Assembly (NCBI RefSeq): GCF_036906915.1
Contig: NZ_JBAKHX010000041.1
Coordinates: 1-64,000, forward strand
Source of the DNA: Phytohabitans sp036906915
GTDB taxonomy: Bacteria; Actinomycetota; Actinomycetes; Mycobacteriales; Micromonosporaceae
Direction: 5' to 3'
DNA length: 64,000 nucleotides
In this document: in pieces, positions 22,697 through 31,712 of the stretch
How positions within the stretch are numbered: the first letter of the stretch is position 1
How the letters are laid out: each line of letters starts with the position of its first letter
Translations under genes and position numbers: made by a program
Notes under the pieces: model-generated
What the model saw: the letters and a program-made list of their open reading frames with translations, nothing else
Database searches by the model: none
Told to the model about the DNA's origin: nothing

Positions 22697-23881
22697 CTAC
22701 GTGATCGCCTTCAACTCCAGCACCATGATCGAGTTGTTGGCGCCGCGCCACACCCGGACGGCCGGCTCACCCCGGTCCTGCCCCACGAAGTTCGTGATCA
22801 GCGTGGCGCGGCCGGTGGTGCGGTCCCAGACGACGGGCTGGCTGGCCAGCAGACCCACCGCGAGCCGGCCGCCCGCGGCGGGGTAGAGGGCACCGGCGTC
22901 CTTCAGTTCGACGTAGCCACCGCCGCCCCGGTCCTGCAACGCCGCGACGCCGTTCGGCCCGGTGCCGCCGCACCATGTCGGCCCGCACACCGACGTACCG
23001 ATCTTCGCGTTGGCTTTCCAGCGCATCCGCTCACCCGTGACCGCGTTGAGCAGGTCGCCCCCGTTCTCCTGCCCGTCTGTGTCCGAGGTCGAGGTCAGCC
23101 AGGGGCCGAGGTCGGCCAGCCGGTACCCGGTCGAGCCGGGCACGTCGGTGACCGGCCCACCCGCGGCGAAGACCCGCCGGATCACCACGCCGTCGCGGCC
23201 CTCGCCCCGGTCCTCTTCCCACAGGACCGCGTCACCGGCGACGGCGAACTTGCCCGATCCCAGGCCGAGCGTGGCCAGCTTGGTGACGGCGCCGCCGGCC
23301 ACCGGCGCCGACCACAGCTCGCGCGCCGCCCCGCCGCTCCTGCGGGCGTCGAGAAGCCACACGACGCGGTCACCCGCGCCCCTGGCCATCAGCAGCTGCG
23401 CCTCGACCAGCCCCTCCGTCACGGCGGGCGGGGCCAGCGCGGTCACGGTGCCGGTGGCGGGCTGGAACACCGACGGGCCGGACCTCTCGTCGATGGGCTG
23501 GACGCCCGTGACCAGGAAACGCCCGCCGCCGAGCACGTCGACGACCGAGTAGTCCGAGCCGTCCGGAAGCGTGGCGGGCAGCCGGTGTACGGCGTCCGGC
23601 CACACCCGGTCGGGCGGCGCCAGGTCGAGGAAGTTGGGTATCCGGTCCGGCGTCAGCAGATGCCCGAACCGCTGTACCGGTACCGGCTTGAGCTGCTCGA
23701 CCACCGTGACCGTCGCGATCACGGCGACCGCGACGGCACAGGCGGTCAGGATGGCCGTGCGCCGCTGCCGGCGGCGCCGCCGCCAGCGCACGCCGGCGAG
23801 AAAACCGGCGTCGGGAGCCGGCGCCGCCGTGCTGGCAGCGGCGAGGGTACTGGTCAGCGCGTACTCCAGTGGCCTGGTCAC
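22697..23881 (-). CDS. membrane-anchored protein with beta-propeller-like outer domain, SigE partner
   Basis: About 394 aa. A short cytoplasmic N-terminus with an Arg-rich patch is followed by one membrane helix (about 42-62: ILTACAVAVAVIATVTVV) and a large extracytoplasmic domain of repeated strands with W/G-rich turns (DRVVWLLDARRSG, ELWSAPVAGG, VAGDAVLWEED), like a TolB-type propeller. The GTG start overlaps the stop of the upstream SigE-family gene (GTGA), the usual place for an anti-sigma or accessory sensor, though no zinc-finger motif is visible. Function inferred from position only. Confidence 0.72.
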   Translation of the reverse strand: MTRPLEYALTSTLAAASTAAPAPDAGFLAGVRWRRRRRQRRTAILTACAVAVAVIATVTVVEQLKPVPVQRFGHLLTPDRIPNFLDLAPPDRVWPDAVHRLPATLPDGSDYSVVDVLGGGRFLVTGVQPIDERSGPSVFQPATGTVTALAPPAVTEGLVEAQLLMARGAGDRVVWLLDARRSGGAARELWSAPVAGGAVTKLATLGLGSGKFAVAGDAVLWEEDRGEGRDGVVIRRVFAAGGPVTDVPGSTGYRLADLGPWLTSTSDTDGQENGGDLLNAVTGERMRWKANAKIGTSVCGPTWCGGTGPNGVAALQDRGGGGYVELKDAGALYPAAGGRLAVGLLASQPVVWDRTTGRATLITNFVGQDRGEPAVRVWRGANNSIMVLELKAIT

Positions 23882-24390
23882 CGTGCACCCCCGGTCGTGC
23901 TGTGCGAGCGGTCCTGCCAGCCCGCGCGCAGCGTCTCCAGCCCGCGGGAGGCGTATCCGCGCACCGTGCCTCGGGAGATGCCGAGCAGGGCGGCGATCTC
24001 CTCGTCGGTGTGAAGCTCGTAGTACCGGAGCACCAGCACCGCGCGCTGCCGTGCGGGTAGGTCGGCGAGGGCCCTCCACAGCCCCAGGTCAACCTCGACT
24101 TCGTCGAGTCCCGGGTCTGCATACCCCCGTTCGGGCACCTCGCCGACCAGGCTTTCCCGCCGGCGGCGCCGCCACCAGCTGATGTGCAATCGGGCCATGG
24201 TGGTGCGCACGTACCCTTCCGGGTCACCCTTGCGCCGTACTCGGGACCACGCCGCGCCCAACCGGGCCAGTGCCTCCTGCGCCAGGTCAGCCGCGTCGTG
24301 CGGGTTGCCGGTCAGCACGTACCCGTAACGCAGCAACGCCGGCGCGCGCGTCTGCACGAACGCGTCGAACGCCGCGTCGGTGTCCCTCAT
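23878..24390 (-). CDS. SigE-family ECF RNA polymerase sigma factor
   Basis: About 170 aa, the standard length of actinobacterial SigE-family (ECF) factors. Region 2: AFDAFVQTRAPALLRYGYVL, PHDAADLAQEALARLGAAW. Region 4: LPARQRAVLVLRYYELHTDE, EEIAALLGISRGTVRGYASRGLE. ATG at 24390 follows GGAGG at seven bases. It overlaps the downstream membrane protein gene by four bases, so the pair is an operon and the membrane protein probably controls sigma activity. Confidence 0.92.
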   Translation of the reverse strand: MRDTDAAFDAFVQTRAPALLRYGYVLTGNPHDAADLAQEALARLGAAWSRVRRKGDPEGYVRTTMARLHISWWRRRRRESLVGEVPERGYADPGLDEVEVDLGLWRALADLPARQRAVLVLRYYELHTDEEIAALLGISRGTVRGYASRGLETLRAGWQDRSHSTTGGAR

Positions 24391-24500
24391 GGCCACCTCC
24401 TCATGACCGGGGACGCGCGAGGACCCGAAACTGTTGTGCCGGATCCGCACGTTGGTTAATCCGTCGACCGGCACGGGTGTGGTTGGTGATACTGCCGGTC

Positions 24501-25718
24501 GTGGATCGTATTCCGGTGCTGTGGCTGTGCGGGCCACCCGGTGTTGGCAAGAGCACGGTCGGCTGGCGGATGTTCGGCCAGCTCACCCGGGCCGGAATCG
24601 TGGCCGCGTACGTCGACATCGACCAGCTTGGCATGTGTTACGCGCCGCCCACCGTCGACGAGTACGCGCCCGACCCGTCGCGGTCGGACCCTGGCCGGTA
24701 CCGGATGAAGGCGCAGAACCTGGGCGAGGTGCTCGCCAACTTCCACAGCGCGGGCGCCCGATGCGTCATCGTGTCCGGCGTCACCGACCCTGACCACGGC
24801 GTGGCGGCTGACCAGTACCCGCACGCGGCCCTGACTCTGTGCCGGCTGCGCGGCAGTCACGACGAGCTGCGACGCCGCCTCGCCGGCCGGCGCAGGCCCG
24901 GCGACGACGTCGACGGGATGCTGCGCTACGCCGATGTCCTCGACCGCGTCGACCACGGCGACGTGCGTCTGGACACCACGGGCTTGTCGGTCGACGAGGT
25001 CATCGAGTTCGTACGCGAGCGTGCCGGCGGCTGGCCCGTCGTGTCCGGCGGTGGGGTGAGCGTCGGTTGGCGCGACCGCCCGGTGGACGTGCCCGCCGAG
25101 GTCCTGTGGGTGTGCGGCCCCAGCGCGGTCGGCAAGTCGACCGCTGGCTATCAGGCGTGGGACCAGATCAGACGTGACGGCACAGCCGCCTTCGTCGACC
25201 TGGACCAGATCGGCTTCCTCCGTCCCGCGCCAGCTCACGATCCGCGCAACCACGACACCAAGGCCCGCAACCTCGCCGCCCTATGGCAGGCATACCACGC
25301 GGTCGGCGCCCGCCGCCTCGTCGTCGTGGGACCGCTCGACGACGACGCCGACGTCCGCGCGTACACCACCGCCCTACCGGCCGGCACCTTCACCATCTGC
25401 CGGCTGCACGCCAGCCCCGACAAGCTCACCGAGCGGATCATGCTCCGCGGTCAGGGCGGCGGCCCGCCGCTGGTAGCGGGCGACGAGCTGAACGGCCAGC
25501 CCACCGCCGTACTGGAGCGCGCGGCCCGCGAGGCGGCGGCACACGCCGAAGCACTCGACCGCGCGGGCGTCGGCGACGTGCGCATCGACACCGACGATCA
25601 AACCCCCGACGACACCGCCCGCGACATCCTGAGCCGCACTGACCGCACCCCCGTTTCCGGCGTTTCCCACCTCCCGCTGCCCCTCTCCGTCGATCAAGGG
25701 CAAACGCACGTGCTTTGA
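24501..25718 (+). CDS. tandem P-loop nucleotide kinase-like protein with repeat-encoded tail
   Basis: About 405 aa made of two homologous P-loop domains. Domain 1 has Walker A GPPGVGKST followed by VAAYVDIDQLGMCYAPP; domain 2 has GPSAVGKST followed by AAFVDLDQIGFLRPAP. The paired D-I-D-Q/D-L-D-Q motifs and the C-R-L-x-x-S/A motif after each suggest small-molecule or adenylylsulfate-kinase-like activity, but the substrate is unknown. The GTG at 24501 is preferred (VDRIPVLWLCGPPG); GTG 24486 is possible. Divergent from the SigE gene. The C-terminus SVDQGQTHVL is coded by the dispersed element. Confidence 0.75.
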   Translation: MDRIPVLWLCGPPGVGKSTVGWRMFGQLTRAGIVAAYVDIDQLGMCYAPPTVDEYAPDPSRSDPGRYRMKAQNLGEVLANFHSAGARCVIVSGVTDPDHGVAADQYPHAALTLCRLRGSHDELRRRLAGRRRPGDDVDGMLRYADVLDRVDHGDVRLDTTGLSVDEVIEFVRERAGGWPVVSGGGVSVGWRDRPVDVPAEVLWVCGPSAVGKSTAGYQAWDQIRRDGTAAFVDLDQIGFLRPAPAHDPRNHDTKARNLAALWQAYHAVGARRLVVVGPLDDDADVRAYTTALPAGTFTICRLHASPDKLTERIMLRGQGGGPPLVAGDELNGQPTAVLERAAREAAAHAEALDRAGVGDVRIDTDDQTPDDTARDILSRTDRTPVSGVSHLPLPLSVDQGQTHVL

Positions 25719-25727
25719 TCTCAAAAC
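25692..25727 (+). repeat. dispersed palindromic element, copy 4 (half copy)
   Basis: Only the first arm and centre are present: GATCAAGGGCAAACGCACG then TGCTTTGATCTCAAAA. After about 25727 the sequence no longer matches. It provides the last residues and TGA stop of the tandem P-loop gene. Confidence 0.85.
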
Positions 25728-25852
25728 AATGCAAAGTGTCTTCGGTGACGCTGAAGCGCTCGTCCGGGATCGGCGCCGGCTCGATGCTGGCGGCAGCGCG
25801 GCTGGACCATCCCAGCGCGCGACGCCGGCCGGGCGTCGGCGATGCTGTGCGC

Positions 25853-26692
25853 ATGGAGTACGTGTCCAGAGTGCCGCGACCGCCGCTGGACGGGCTGATC
25901 GACGACCTTTACTACCTGGAGGGTGCGTCGCCGTACGCCCTGCTGACGCTGCCGCCCGCGCCGTCGGCGCTGCTCATCGTCAACCTCGGGGCGCCGTTCC
26001 GCATCCGCGCCGGCACCGACATCGAGACGGCCGAGTACGCCGACGGCTGCGTGATCACCATGCCCACCCGCGCGTGGGAGTTCGGCTACCCACCCCGGAC
26101 CCGGTCCGTCGGCGTGCACTTCAAGCCGTGGGGGCTGGCGCCGATCCTGCCGATGCCCGCGGCCGAGCTGTGTGACCGGCCGGTGACGGTAGAGCAGGTT
26201 TGGGGCCGGCCCGCCGTTGCTGATCTGCGAGACCGGCTGGCCATGGCGGACGGACCGCACGAGATGCTGACGCTGCTCGAGGAGGAGCTGATGCGACGGC
26301 TGTGCGAGACCGCCGGCCTGGGGCTGGTCCGCCATACGAGCAGCGTCATCGCGGCGACCAGCGGGGCGGTGGCGATCGGCGACCTGAGCGTGGCAGCCGG
26401 TGTCAGCAGCACTCATCTGGCACAGCGGTTCAAGGAGCTCATCGGCGTCACGCCGAAGCGGCTGGCCCGCACCTACCGCTTCACCGCCACCGTGTTCGCG
26501 ATCGACTTCGCCGGACCGATCGACTGGAGCGACCTCGCCGGTGGCGCAGGCTACTTCGACCAGGCCCACTTCAGCCACGAGTTCCGGGCGTTCACCGGGC
26601 TCACGCCGACCCGGTACGCCGAAGTCCGGCGGCGGTTCCTGCGCGAACATCCCGGCCACACGCTGGACGGCTGGCCGCTGCCGGCCGATTGA
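25853..26692 (+). CDS. AraC-family transcriptional regulator (DUF6597-type N-terminus)
   Basis: About 279 aa. The N-terminal domain (about 1-150) matches the sensor part of actinobacterial AraC regulators that begin with a hydrophobic I-D-D-L-Y-Y-L-E-G motif and contain RTRSVGVHFKPWGLAPIL. C-terminal AraC HTH: first helix pair DLSVAAGVSSTHLAQRFKELIGVTPKRLARTYRF and second AGYFDQAHFSHEFRAFTGLTPTRY. ATG at 25853. The next gene downstream is a DHFR-like pseudogene about 65 bases away, once probably its target. Confidence 0.88.
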   Translation: MEYVSRVPRPPLDGLIDDLYYLEGASPYALLTLPPAPSALLIVNLGAPFRIRAGTDIETAEYADGCVITMPTRAWEFGYPPRTRSVGVHFKPWGLAPILPMPAAELCDRPVTVEQVWGRPAVADLRDRLAMADGPHEMLTLLEEELMRRLCETAGLGLVRHTSSVIAATSGAVAIGDLSVAAGVSSTHLAQRFKELIGVTPKRLARTYRFTATVFAIDFAGPIDWSDLAGGAGYFDQAHFSHEFRAFTGLTPTRYAEVRRRFLREHPGHTLDGWPLPAD

Positions 26693-26757
26693 TTTCTTAC
26701 AAGACCGACAGCTCACGACACGCTAATTTGGGGGACCCCGAAGCAGAGGAGAGCCCC

Positions 26758-27338
26758 GTGGGCAAGGTAGTCATGTACGCCTCGGTGTCGGTGGACGGTT
26801 TCGTCGCGGACGAGAACGACCAGCCCGGACCGCTGTTCGACTGGTTGACCAGCGGTGACGTCCCGTTGGACGAGAGCGGCGAGGTGAAGGTGTCGCAGAC
26901 GTCCTATGACTACACCCGGCCGTACTGGGACCAGATCGGGGCGACAATCGCCGGCCGCCACGTCTTCGACATGACGGACGGCTGGGACGGGAAGCCTCCG
27001 GCCGGGGTCGACCACGTCGTCGTCGTGACCCACAAGGGCAGGCCCGAGGGTGGGACCCCGAGGCGCCGTTTCACTTCGTCGACGGCGTCGAGGCAGCCGT
27101 GGCCAAGGCGCAGGAGCTTGCCGGTGACCGCTTGGTCGAGGTCGCCGCTGGCGACGTCGGTGGCCAGGTGCTTGCCGCGGGTCTGGTCGACGAGGTGCGC
27201 ATGGACGTCGTACCCGTCGTGTTCGGCTCCGGCAAGCGCTACTTCGGGTCGGTCGACGCGCAGCACCTGTTGGAGGATCCTGACGTGGTGATTCAGGGCA
27301 ACCGGGTGCTTCACCTACGCTATCGGGTGCGCCGTTGA
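26758..27338 (+). pseudogene. dihydrofolate reductase-like (RibD C-terminal fold) protein, single frameshift
   Basis: Start GTG at 26758 after AGAGGAGAG. The first frame gives VVMYASVSVDGFVADENDQP through AGVDHVVVVTHKGRPEG. From about 27050 the reading must move one base, and then continues WDPEAPFHFVDGVEAAVAKA, LAAGLVDEVRMDVVPVVFGSG, HLRYRVRR to a stop at 27338. One missing base around 27050-27052 restores a complete ~193-aa protein of the family often paired with AraC-type or alkylation-response genes. Either a young pseudogene or an assembly error. Confidence 0.85.
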
Positions 27339-27558
27339 CCGATCTGAGCGGCTACGCGAACAAGTCCACTGCGAACGGTGACACAAGATCGGGCCTCCGG
27401 CTGCGTTTGCGCATCGCTGTCCCTGGTCGGGCAGCCGACGTCGATCCGCCCCAGCACCTCACCTGCGGCAGGTTCAACTCAAGATCACTGGGTGCCGGTT
27501 TCCGTCGTATCTCAGCGGCTCGCTTGCTCAGGGTGCGGCCGAGCTTGGGAAGCCCGCG

Positions 27559-27936
27559 TTAGCAGGTCGAGTGGAAGAGGCCGCCGACCGGCTGGGTTAG
27601 GGCCAGATCGTTGTACGTCTGGACCGCCTCGACCGTCTCGGCCACGTGCACGGTGACGCCGCGCTCTTCGAGGAGCGCCAGCGTGCGCGGGTCGACCTCG
27701 AGCTGGAGCTGCATCCCTCGCGACAGCACGACGACGGTGGTGCCGTACGCGAGAAGTTCTTCGACATCGGCGGGCTGGACGCCGGGGCGGTGCTGGGTGC
27801 CGGTCTCCGACCAGTCCCACGGGCGGCCCCCGCCGGGGTAGAGCTTGAAGTCCTTGCCCGGCGTCAGACCCTCGACGTCCATATGGCCCCACGAGATCGC
27901 GAGAATGCGCGGCGACGTCTTGCGGTCATCCGTCAT
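27559..27936 (-). CDS. Mth938-like (DUF498) domain protein
   Basis: About 125 aa, the full length of a stand-alone Mth938-like protein. Markers: SPRILAISWGHMDVEG, DFKLYPGGGRPWDWSETGT, ADVEELLAYGTTVVVLSRGM and the closing VQTYNDLALTQPVGGLFHSTC. ATG at 27936 preceded by GGGAGG. The fold occurs in the NDUFAF3/Mth938 group; the bacterial role is undefined. It stands between the DHFR-like and SnoaL-like pseudogenes, apparently the only intact gene of this patch. Confidence 0.88.
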   Translation of the reverse strand: MTDDRKTSPRILAISWGHMDVEGLTPGKDFKLYPGGGRPWDWSETGTQHRPGVQPADVEELLAYGTTVVVLSRGMQLQLEVDPRTLALLEERGVTVHVAETVEAVQTYNDLALTQPVGGLFHSTC

Positions 27937-27952
27937 GGCGACCTCCCTCCCG

Positions 27953-28310
27953 CTAGACCGTACCGGCATCGCCGTACGCCGAGCGCCGTTCCGCGATATG
28001 TCCCGTCGCATCGACGCGGATCAGCAGCAGGCCGTCCTGCCGCAGCGGCGGACCGCCCTCGTGATGCGTGCCGCGCCAGGTGGCCTGGACCGCGTCCGGT
28101 CGAGCGCCACCAGTCGCGCGATCGTGAAACGCAGGTCTGGATACGCGCGGAGCATCCCGGCCCCATGGGACCGCGTCGCCTCCGGGCCGGGAGGCGTCCG
28201 GGCGGCGCGTCGTGGTCGACATAGTCATCGGCCAGTAGCTTCGCGCAGACCGAGAGGTCGCGATCCACGAGCAGCCGGCGGAAGCACCGTCTCAGGATCG
28301 AGCGTCATGA
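27953..28310 (-). pseudogene. broken SnoaL-like/NTF2-fold ester cyclase
   Basis: Reading from about 28310, fragments appear in different frames: RRLLVDRDLSVCAKLLADDY, VDHDAPPG, then after frame shifts AVQATWRGTHHEGGPPLRQDG and LLIRVDATGHIAERRSAYGD. The order and motifs (early D-Y-V-D-H-D, late W-R-G-T-H-x-G) are those of SnoaL-like polyketide cyclase/ester cyclase relatives. No single frame covers the protein, so it is non-functional or mis-sequenced. Confidence 0.6.
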
Positions 28311-28478
28311 CCGCACGCTAACCAACAGAGGCGCGGCGCCCGGGGCATTTTTCGACACGCCGGGCGACACGCCGATGACGCGTGGGATCGATGCAGTTTG
28401 ATCTAGTGCTGGCGTCCGACAATGGTGTCATGCTCGACGTCGACCGCGGCGCCTGGCGACCCTGACGCCGGCGGCGGG

Positions 28479-29231
28479 TCAGGCGGCGCGGCGGTCGTTG
28501 TAGCGGACCTCGACGGGGCCGCCGAAGCCGCGGATCAAACGCAGGCGGGGTGGCGCGGCTGGCTCGCTCGCGGGCTCTGGGTCGAATGTCGCGCGCCAGC
28601 GGGAGCCGCTCGCGGGCGGTTCGCTGGGGCTGGCGCCGCGCCGGGAGAGGTACAGGATGATGGCGTAACCGGCCACGATGATCGTGTGGCTGAGGACGCG
28701 CGCCACGTCGACGCGGCTGCTGATCAGGTCGTTGACGGTCAGCAGGGTGAGTACGGCCACGAACGCGGTCAGCGTCGGGACGATCCCGGTGGGGCGGGTG
28801 CGCCGCCACGCTATCCACGCGAACCCCGCACCGACGGCGACGTTCCACGCCGCTGACTCGTGCCACAGGTGCCCGGCGGGCTGGCCGGCGGCGCTGTGCA
28901 GGTGTGCCGCCGCGGCAAAACCGCTGATCTGGGCCGCGCCGAGCAGGAACTGCGCGACGCCCAGCGCGCCCAGTAGCACCCGCAGTACCGGCACGAGCCG
29001 CCGCCGGCGCGGCGGCGCGGCCGGGAGATTCGCGAGGATTGTGCTAGTAAGGTCGATGTCGTCCGGTACCGGAGAGGTGCGCGCCAGCCGGGTGACCTGG
29101 ACGGCTGCCTCGAACCAGGTGCCGCAGGCAGCGCAGGTGGCCACGTGTGCGTCGGTCGCGGGACGCTCGGCCGGGTCGTCTTCACCGTCCAGCCGCGCCG
29201 ACAGCGATTCCCGGAAGTCATCACACCTCAT
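28479..29231 (-). CDS. zinc-finger (zf-HC2) anti-sigma-like multi-pass membrane protein
   Basis: About 250 aa. The first 45 residues carry the zinc-binding pattern H-x3-C-x2-C in DAHVATCAACGTWFEAA, as in ZAS-type anti-sigma factors, with an N-terminal MRCDDFRESLSARLDGE helix typical of that family. A short helical linker leads to several membrane helices (about 80-190: VLLGALGVAQFLLGAAQISG, TLTAFVAVLTLLTVNDLI). A sigma gene would be expected next door but is absent; upstream sequence is degraded. It may act on a distant sigma factor. ATG at 29231. Confidence 0.8.
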   Translation of the reverse strand: MRCDDFRESLSARLDGEDDPAERPATDAHVATCAACGTWFEAAVQVTRLARTSPVPDDIDLTSTILANLPAAPPRRRRLVPVLRVLLGALGVAQFLLGAAQISGFAAAAHLHSAAGQPAGHLWHESAAWNVAVGAGFAWIAWRRTRPTGIVPTLTAFVAVLTLLTVNDLISSRVDVARVLSHTIIVAGYAIILYLSRRGASPSEPPASGSRWRATFDPEPASEPAAPPRLRLIRGFGGPVEVRYNDRRAA

Positions 29232-29649
29232 GACTGGATTGTCGGCCACCGAGCCCGTTTGGTTCCCGCCGACCTGCGATCGGCTCTGACGGGTCAGCGG
29301 CCCAGGGGTCGGCGGCCTGCACTCGCGCGGGTCCGGGTCCGCCGTCTTGGTGCGATCCTGCCGGTACACCACGGTGCCGGCGGGGTCGACGTAGCAGTGC
29401 GGCGCTGGATCGGGCCCGGCAGCCGGGCCCGCTGTGCGGGGCTCCAGCGGTCGGAGCTGGTGCCGCCCGTCACTTCCATCATGGGCTTCTTCGACACGTC
29501 GTAGGTGAAGAATTTGTCGTTCTTCAGGAACGAACAGCGCCGAGTCGTACCCGCGCACCTCTTTATGGCCGGCGGGCACAACCGTGTCGCATCCGCCCGA
29601 ATGAATCAGCCAGCCTCCTAGGATGCCGCAGGGGCAGTGGTAGACGCGA
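29232..29649. other. 418-base gap with only broken coding fragments
   Basis: No intact gene. On the minus strand two frames give VVPAGHKEVRGYDSALF and, one frame over, LKNDKFFTYDVSKKPMMEV, which join into one plausible stretch if a base is restored near 29520. The F-L-K-N-D-K-F-F-T-Y-D pattern recalls a hemopexin-like repeat, but this is too short to name. Local base composition is less GC-rich than its neighbours. The anti-sigma promoter should lie here. Confidence 0.4.
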
Positions 29650-30363
29650 CTACCCGTCTCGGGCCGTGAAGAACGCGCCACCGGCGAGCAGGGCCGCCGC
29701 CGCATAGCCCGCGAGCGCGGCTGGGTCGGCGTTCGCGGGTGCGTACCGGTCGAGCCACGCGTGCCAGGGCTCGACGGCGACGAGTCGGCCCAGAAGCGGC
29801 CAGAGGTAGAGCAGCGCGAGGACCGCGCTGAGCGCGGGCGCCGTGTGCCGGAGGGCGGTCGCGAGGCCGAGCGCGAGCAGGGCGAGCAGGAACAGGTACA
29901 GGACGGTGCCGGCCGCCGCGCGCAGCACTGTCTGCCGGGCGAGCGCCATTGGAAACCCGTTGCCGGGCAGCAGGAGACGACCGGCGAGCAGCGCGCCGGC
30001 GACGCCGAGCACGGCCGCCGGCACGACAGCGGCGGTGACCGTCGCCACCTTCGCCGCGTACACGGACAGCCGTCGCGGCGTCGCCGCCAGCGTCACGGCA
30101 ATGAGGCCGGTCTGGTACTCGCTGGTGACGGTGAGGACGGCCAGCACGACCACGGCGAGCTGGCCGAGGTGGACACCGGAGAGGCTGAGCGTGACCGGGT
30201 CGCAGCCGGATGCGCACGCTGTCGTGCCAGGCGCCGCCACGGCGCTGACGGCCGCGCCGCCCCCGATGGTCAGGATCGCCGCGAGAGACGGCAGCCAGGC
30301 GGTGCCGCGCGTGGTGCGCAGTTTGGTCCACTCGGCGCGCAGTGCCCAAAGCGGGCTGGTCAC
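29650..30363 (-). CDS. ABC-2 type exporter permease
   Basis: About 237 aa with six predicted membrane helices. The N-terminal WALRAEWTKLRTTRGTAWL is the typical E-W-x-K-L/I-R opening of ABC-2 permeases; VTSEYQTGLIAVTLAATPRR is the conserved cytoplasmic turn after the second helix. The GTG start at 30363 overlaps the stop of the larger permease (GTGA). Third gene of an ATPase-permease-permease operon. Substrate unknown. Confidence 0.85.
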   Translation of the reverse strand: MTSPLWALRAEWTKLRTTRGTAWLPSLAAILTIGGGAAVSAVAAPGTTACASGCDPVTLSLSGVHLGQLAVVVLAVLTVTSEYQTGLIAVTLAATPRRLSVYAAKVATVTAAVVPAAVLGVAGALLAGRLLLPGNGFPMALARQTVLRAAAGTVLYLFLLALLALGLATALRHTAPALSAVLALLYLWPLLGRLVAVEPWHAWLDRYAPANADPAALAGYAAAALLAGGAFFTARDG

Positions 30364-31712
30364 GCGTCGCTCCGGCGCTGCCGCCAGTACCCGGCGGCGA
30401 GCGCGAGGCCCGTGTATCCACTGAGGACGGCGATCCCCATCCATGGTCGGCCCGCCCACGGCAGCAGCAGCGTGTCGTCGGTCTCCCGCACCTGTTGCAC
30501 AGACAGGCCCGCCACCGGCGTGAACCGCTGCAGCCAGCTTGGGGCGAATGGTGTGGCGGCGACGGGTACGAGCACGGCCGCGGCGACCACCGTGATGGCG
30601 CCCGCGCTTCGCCGGACGAGCGCGCCGATGCCGAGGCCCAGCAGCGCGAGCAGGGTCAGGACGATGGCGGTACCGGTGACGACCCGCAAGACCGCCGGGT
30701 CGAGCAGTGACGGGTCGGGGTACGTCGGTGGGCGGTAGCCGTTGCGGTGCAGCAGCGGTTGGACGGCCAGCAGGGCGGCCGCGGTCGCGGCGAGCGCCAC
30801 CGGAAACGCGGTAATGGCGACGGTGGCCGCCTTGGCGGCGAGCACCGGGCCGCGCCGAGGGGCGGCCGCGAGCGTCGTGCGAATGAGGCCCCAGCGGTAC
30901 TCGGACGTCGTCACCAGGACGCCCAGCGCTATGGCGGGGAGGGCGGCGAAGACCGTGCCGGCGGTGGCGGCCACGATGCGGCTGCCGTCATCGGAGCGGC
31001 CGACGATGTCGCCCGACCCGGTCACGGCCACGCTGCCGTTGACCTCCACTGTGGTCGGGGCCGAGGTGCCGCCGACGTCCAGCGCCTGCCAAGGGCCCGC
31101 GGGACCGGCGGGGGAGACCCGGACCGCTTCGAACGTCGCCGTGTTCGGGCGGATCTGGACGAGCCCCGGCCGCATCGGGTGCACCCGGGTCATTCCCGGC
31201 GACGTGACGAACAATCCGAGGTGGACGGTCGGCGGGAGACCGGTGAGCGTCACGGTACCGACCCGGTCCCACGTCACACCGTCGCCCGACTCGGACCCCG
31301 TGACCGTGTCCCCCGTACGGGTGAGCCGAAGGTACCGGGGTCCTGGGCGCGCGTCACCCGCGATGTCGGTGGTGAAGCCGGTCTGCATCCGCACGCCATG
31401 GCCTGGCGTGACCGCGAGCGCCGCGTACTGGGCGCCCGGGGTGAGGCTGCGCTTCACGAGGATGCCCGCCATCGCCCACGGCTGGTCGCTCTCCTGGCCG
31501 GTGACCCGCGCGACGATGGTGTGGTCGCCGGTGAGCTCCCGGTGGACGAACCGGAATTCGTCGACGTGGTCCGTGTCGCTGTATGTGCCGGGGTTGCCTG
31601 ACGAGATGAGCAGCGCTACCGCGACGAGGGCACCTGCCATGGCGACCAGGCACCCTGCCGTGCCGACCACCGTGCGCAGCTTGGTCCACTCGGCCAGCAC
31701 CAGCCCTCTCAT
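30360..31712 (-). CDS. ABC-2 permease with a large extracytoplasmic lectin-like insert
   Basis: About 450 aa. It opens with LVLAEWTKLRTVVGTAG and one membrane helix, then has about 200 extracytoplasmic residues (about 45-240) before resuming the permease with VTTSEYRWGLIRTTLAAAPRR and five more helices. The insert (DEFRFVHRELTGDHTIVARV, AGILVKRSLTPGAQYAALAV, YLRLTRTGDTVTGSESGDG) looks like a DUF1349/concanavalin-type beta-sandwich, a carbohydrate- or ligand-binding fold. Normal ABC-2 permeases of this type are about 240-260 aa, so this is a genuine domain insertion. ATGA and GTGA overlaps tie it to both neighbours. Confidence 0.85.
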   Translation of the reverse strand: MRGLVLAEWTKLRTVVGTAGCLVAMAGALVAVALLISSGNPGTYSDTDHVDEFRFVHRELTGDHTIVARVTGQESDQPWAMAGILVKRSLTPGAQYAALAVTPGHGVRMQTGFTTDIAGDARPGPRYLRLTRTGDTVTGSESGDGVTWDRVGTVTLTGLPPTVHLGLFVTSPGMTRVHPMRPGLVQIRPNTATFEAVRVSPAGPAGPWQALDVGGTSAPTTVEVNGSVAVTGSGDIVGRSDDGSRIVAATAGTVFAALPAIALGVLVTTSEYRWGLIRTTLAAAPRRGPVLAAKAATVAITAFPVALAATAAALLAVQPLLHRNGYRPPTYPDPSLLDPAVLRVVTGTAIVLTLLALLGLGIGALVRRSAGAITVVAAAVLVPVAATPFAPSWLQRFTPVAGLSVQQVRETDDTLLLPWAGRPWMGIAVLSGYTGLALAAGYWRQRRSDA

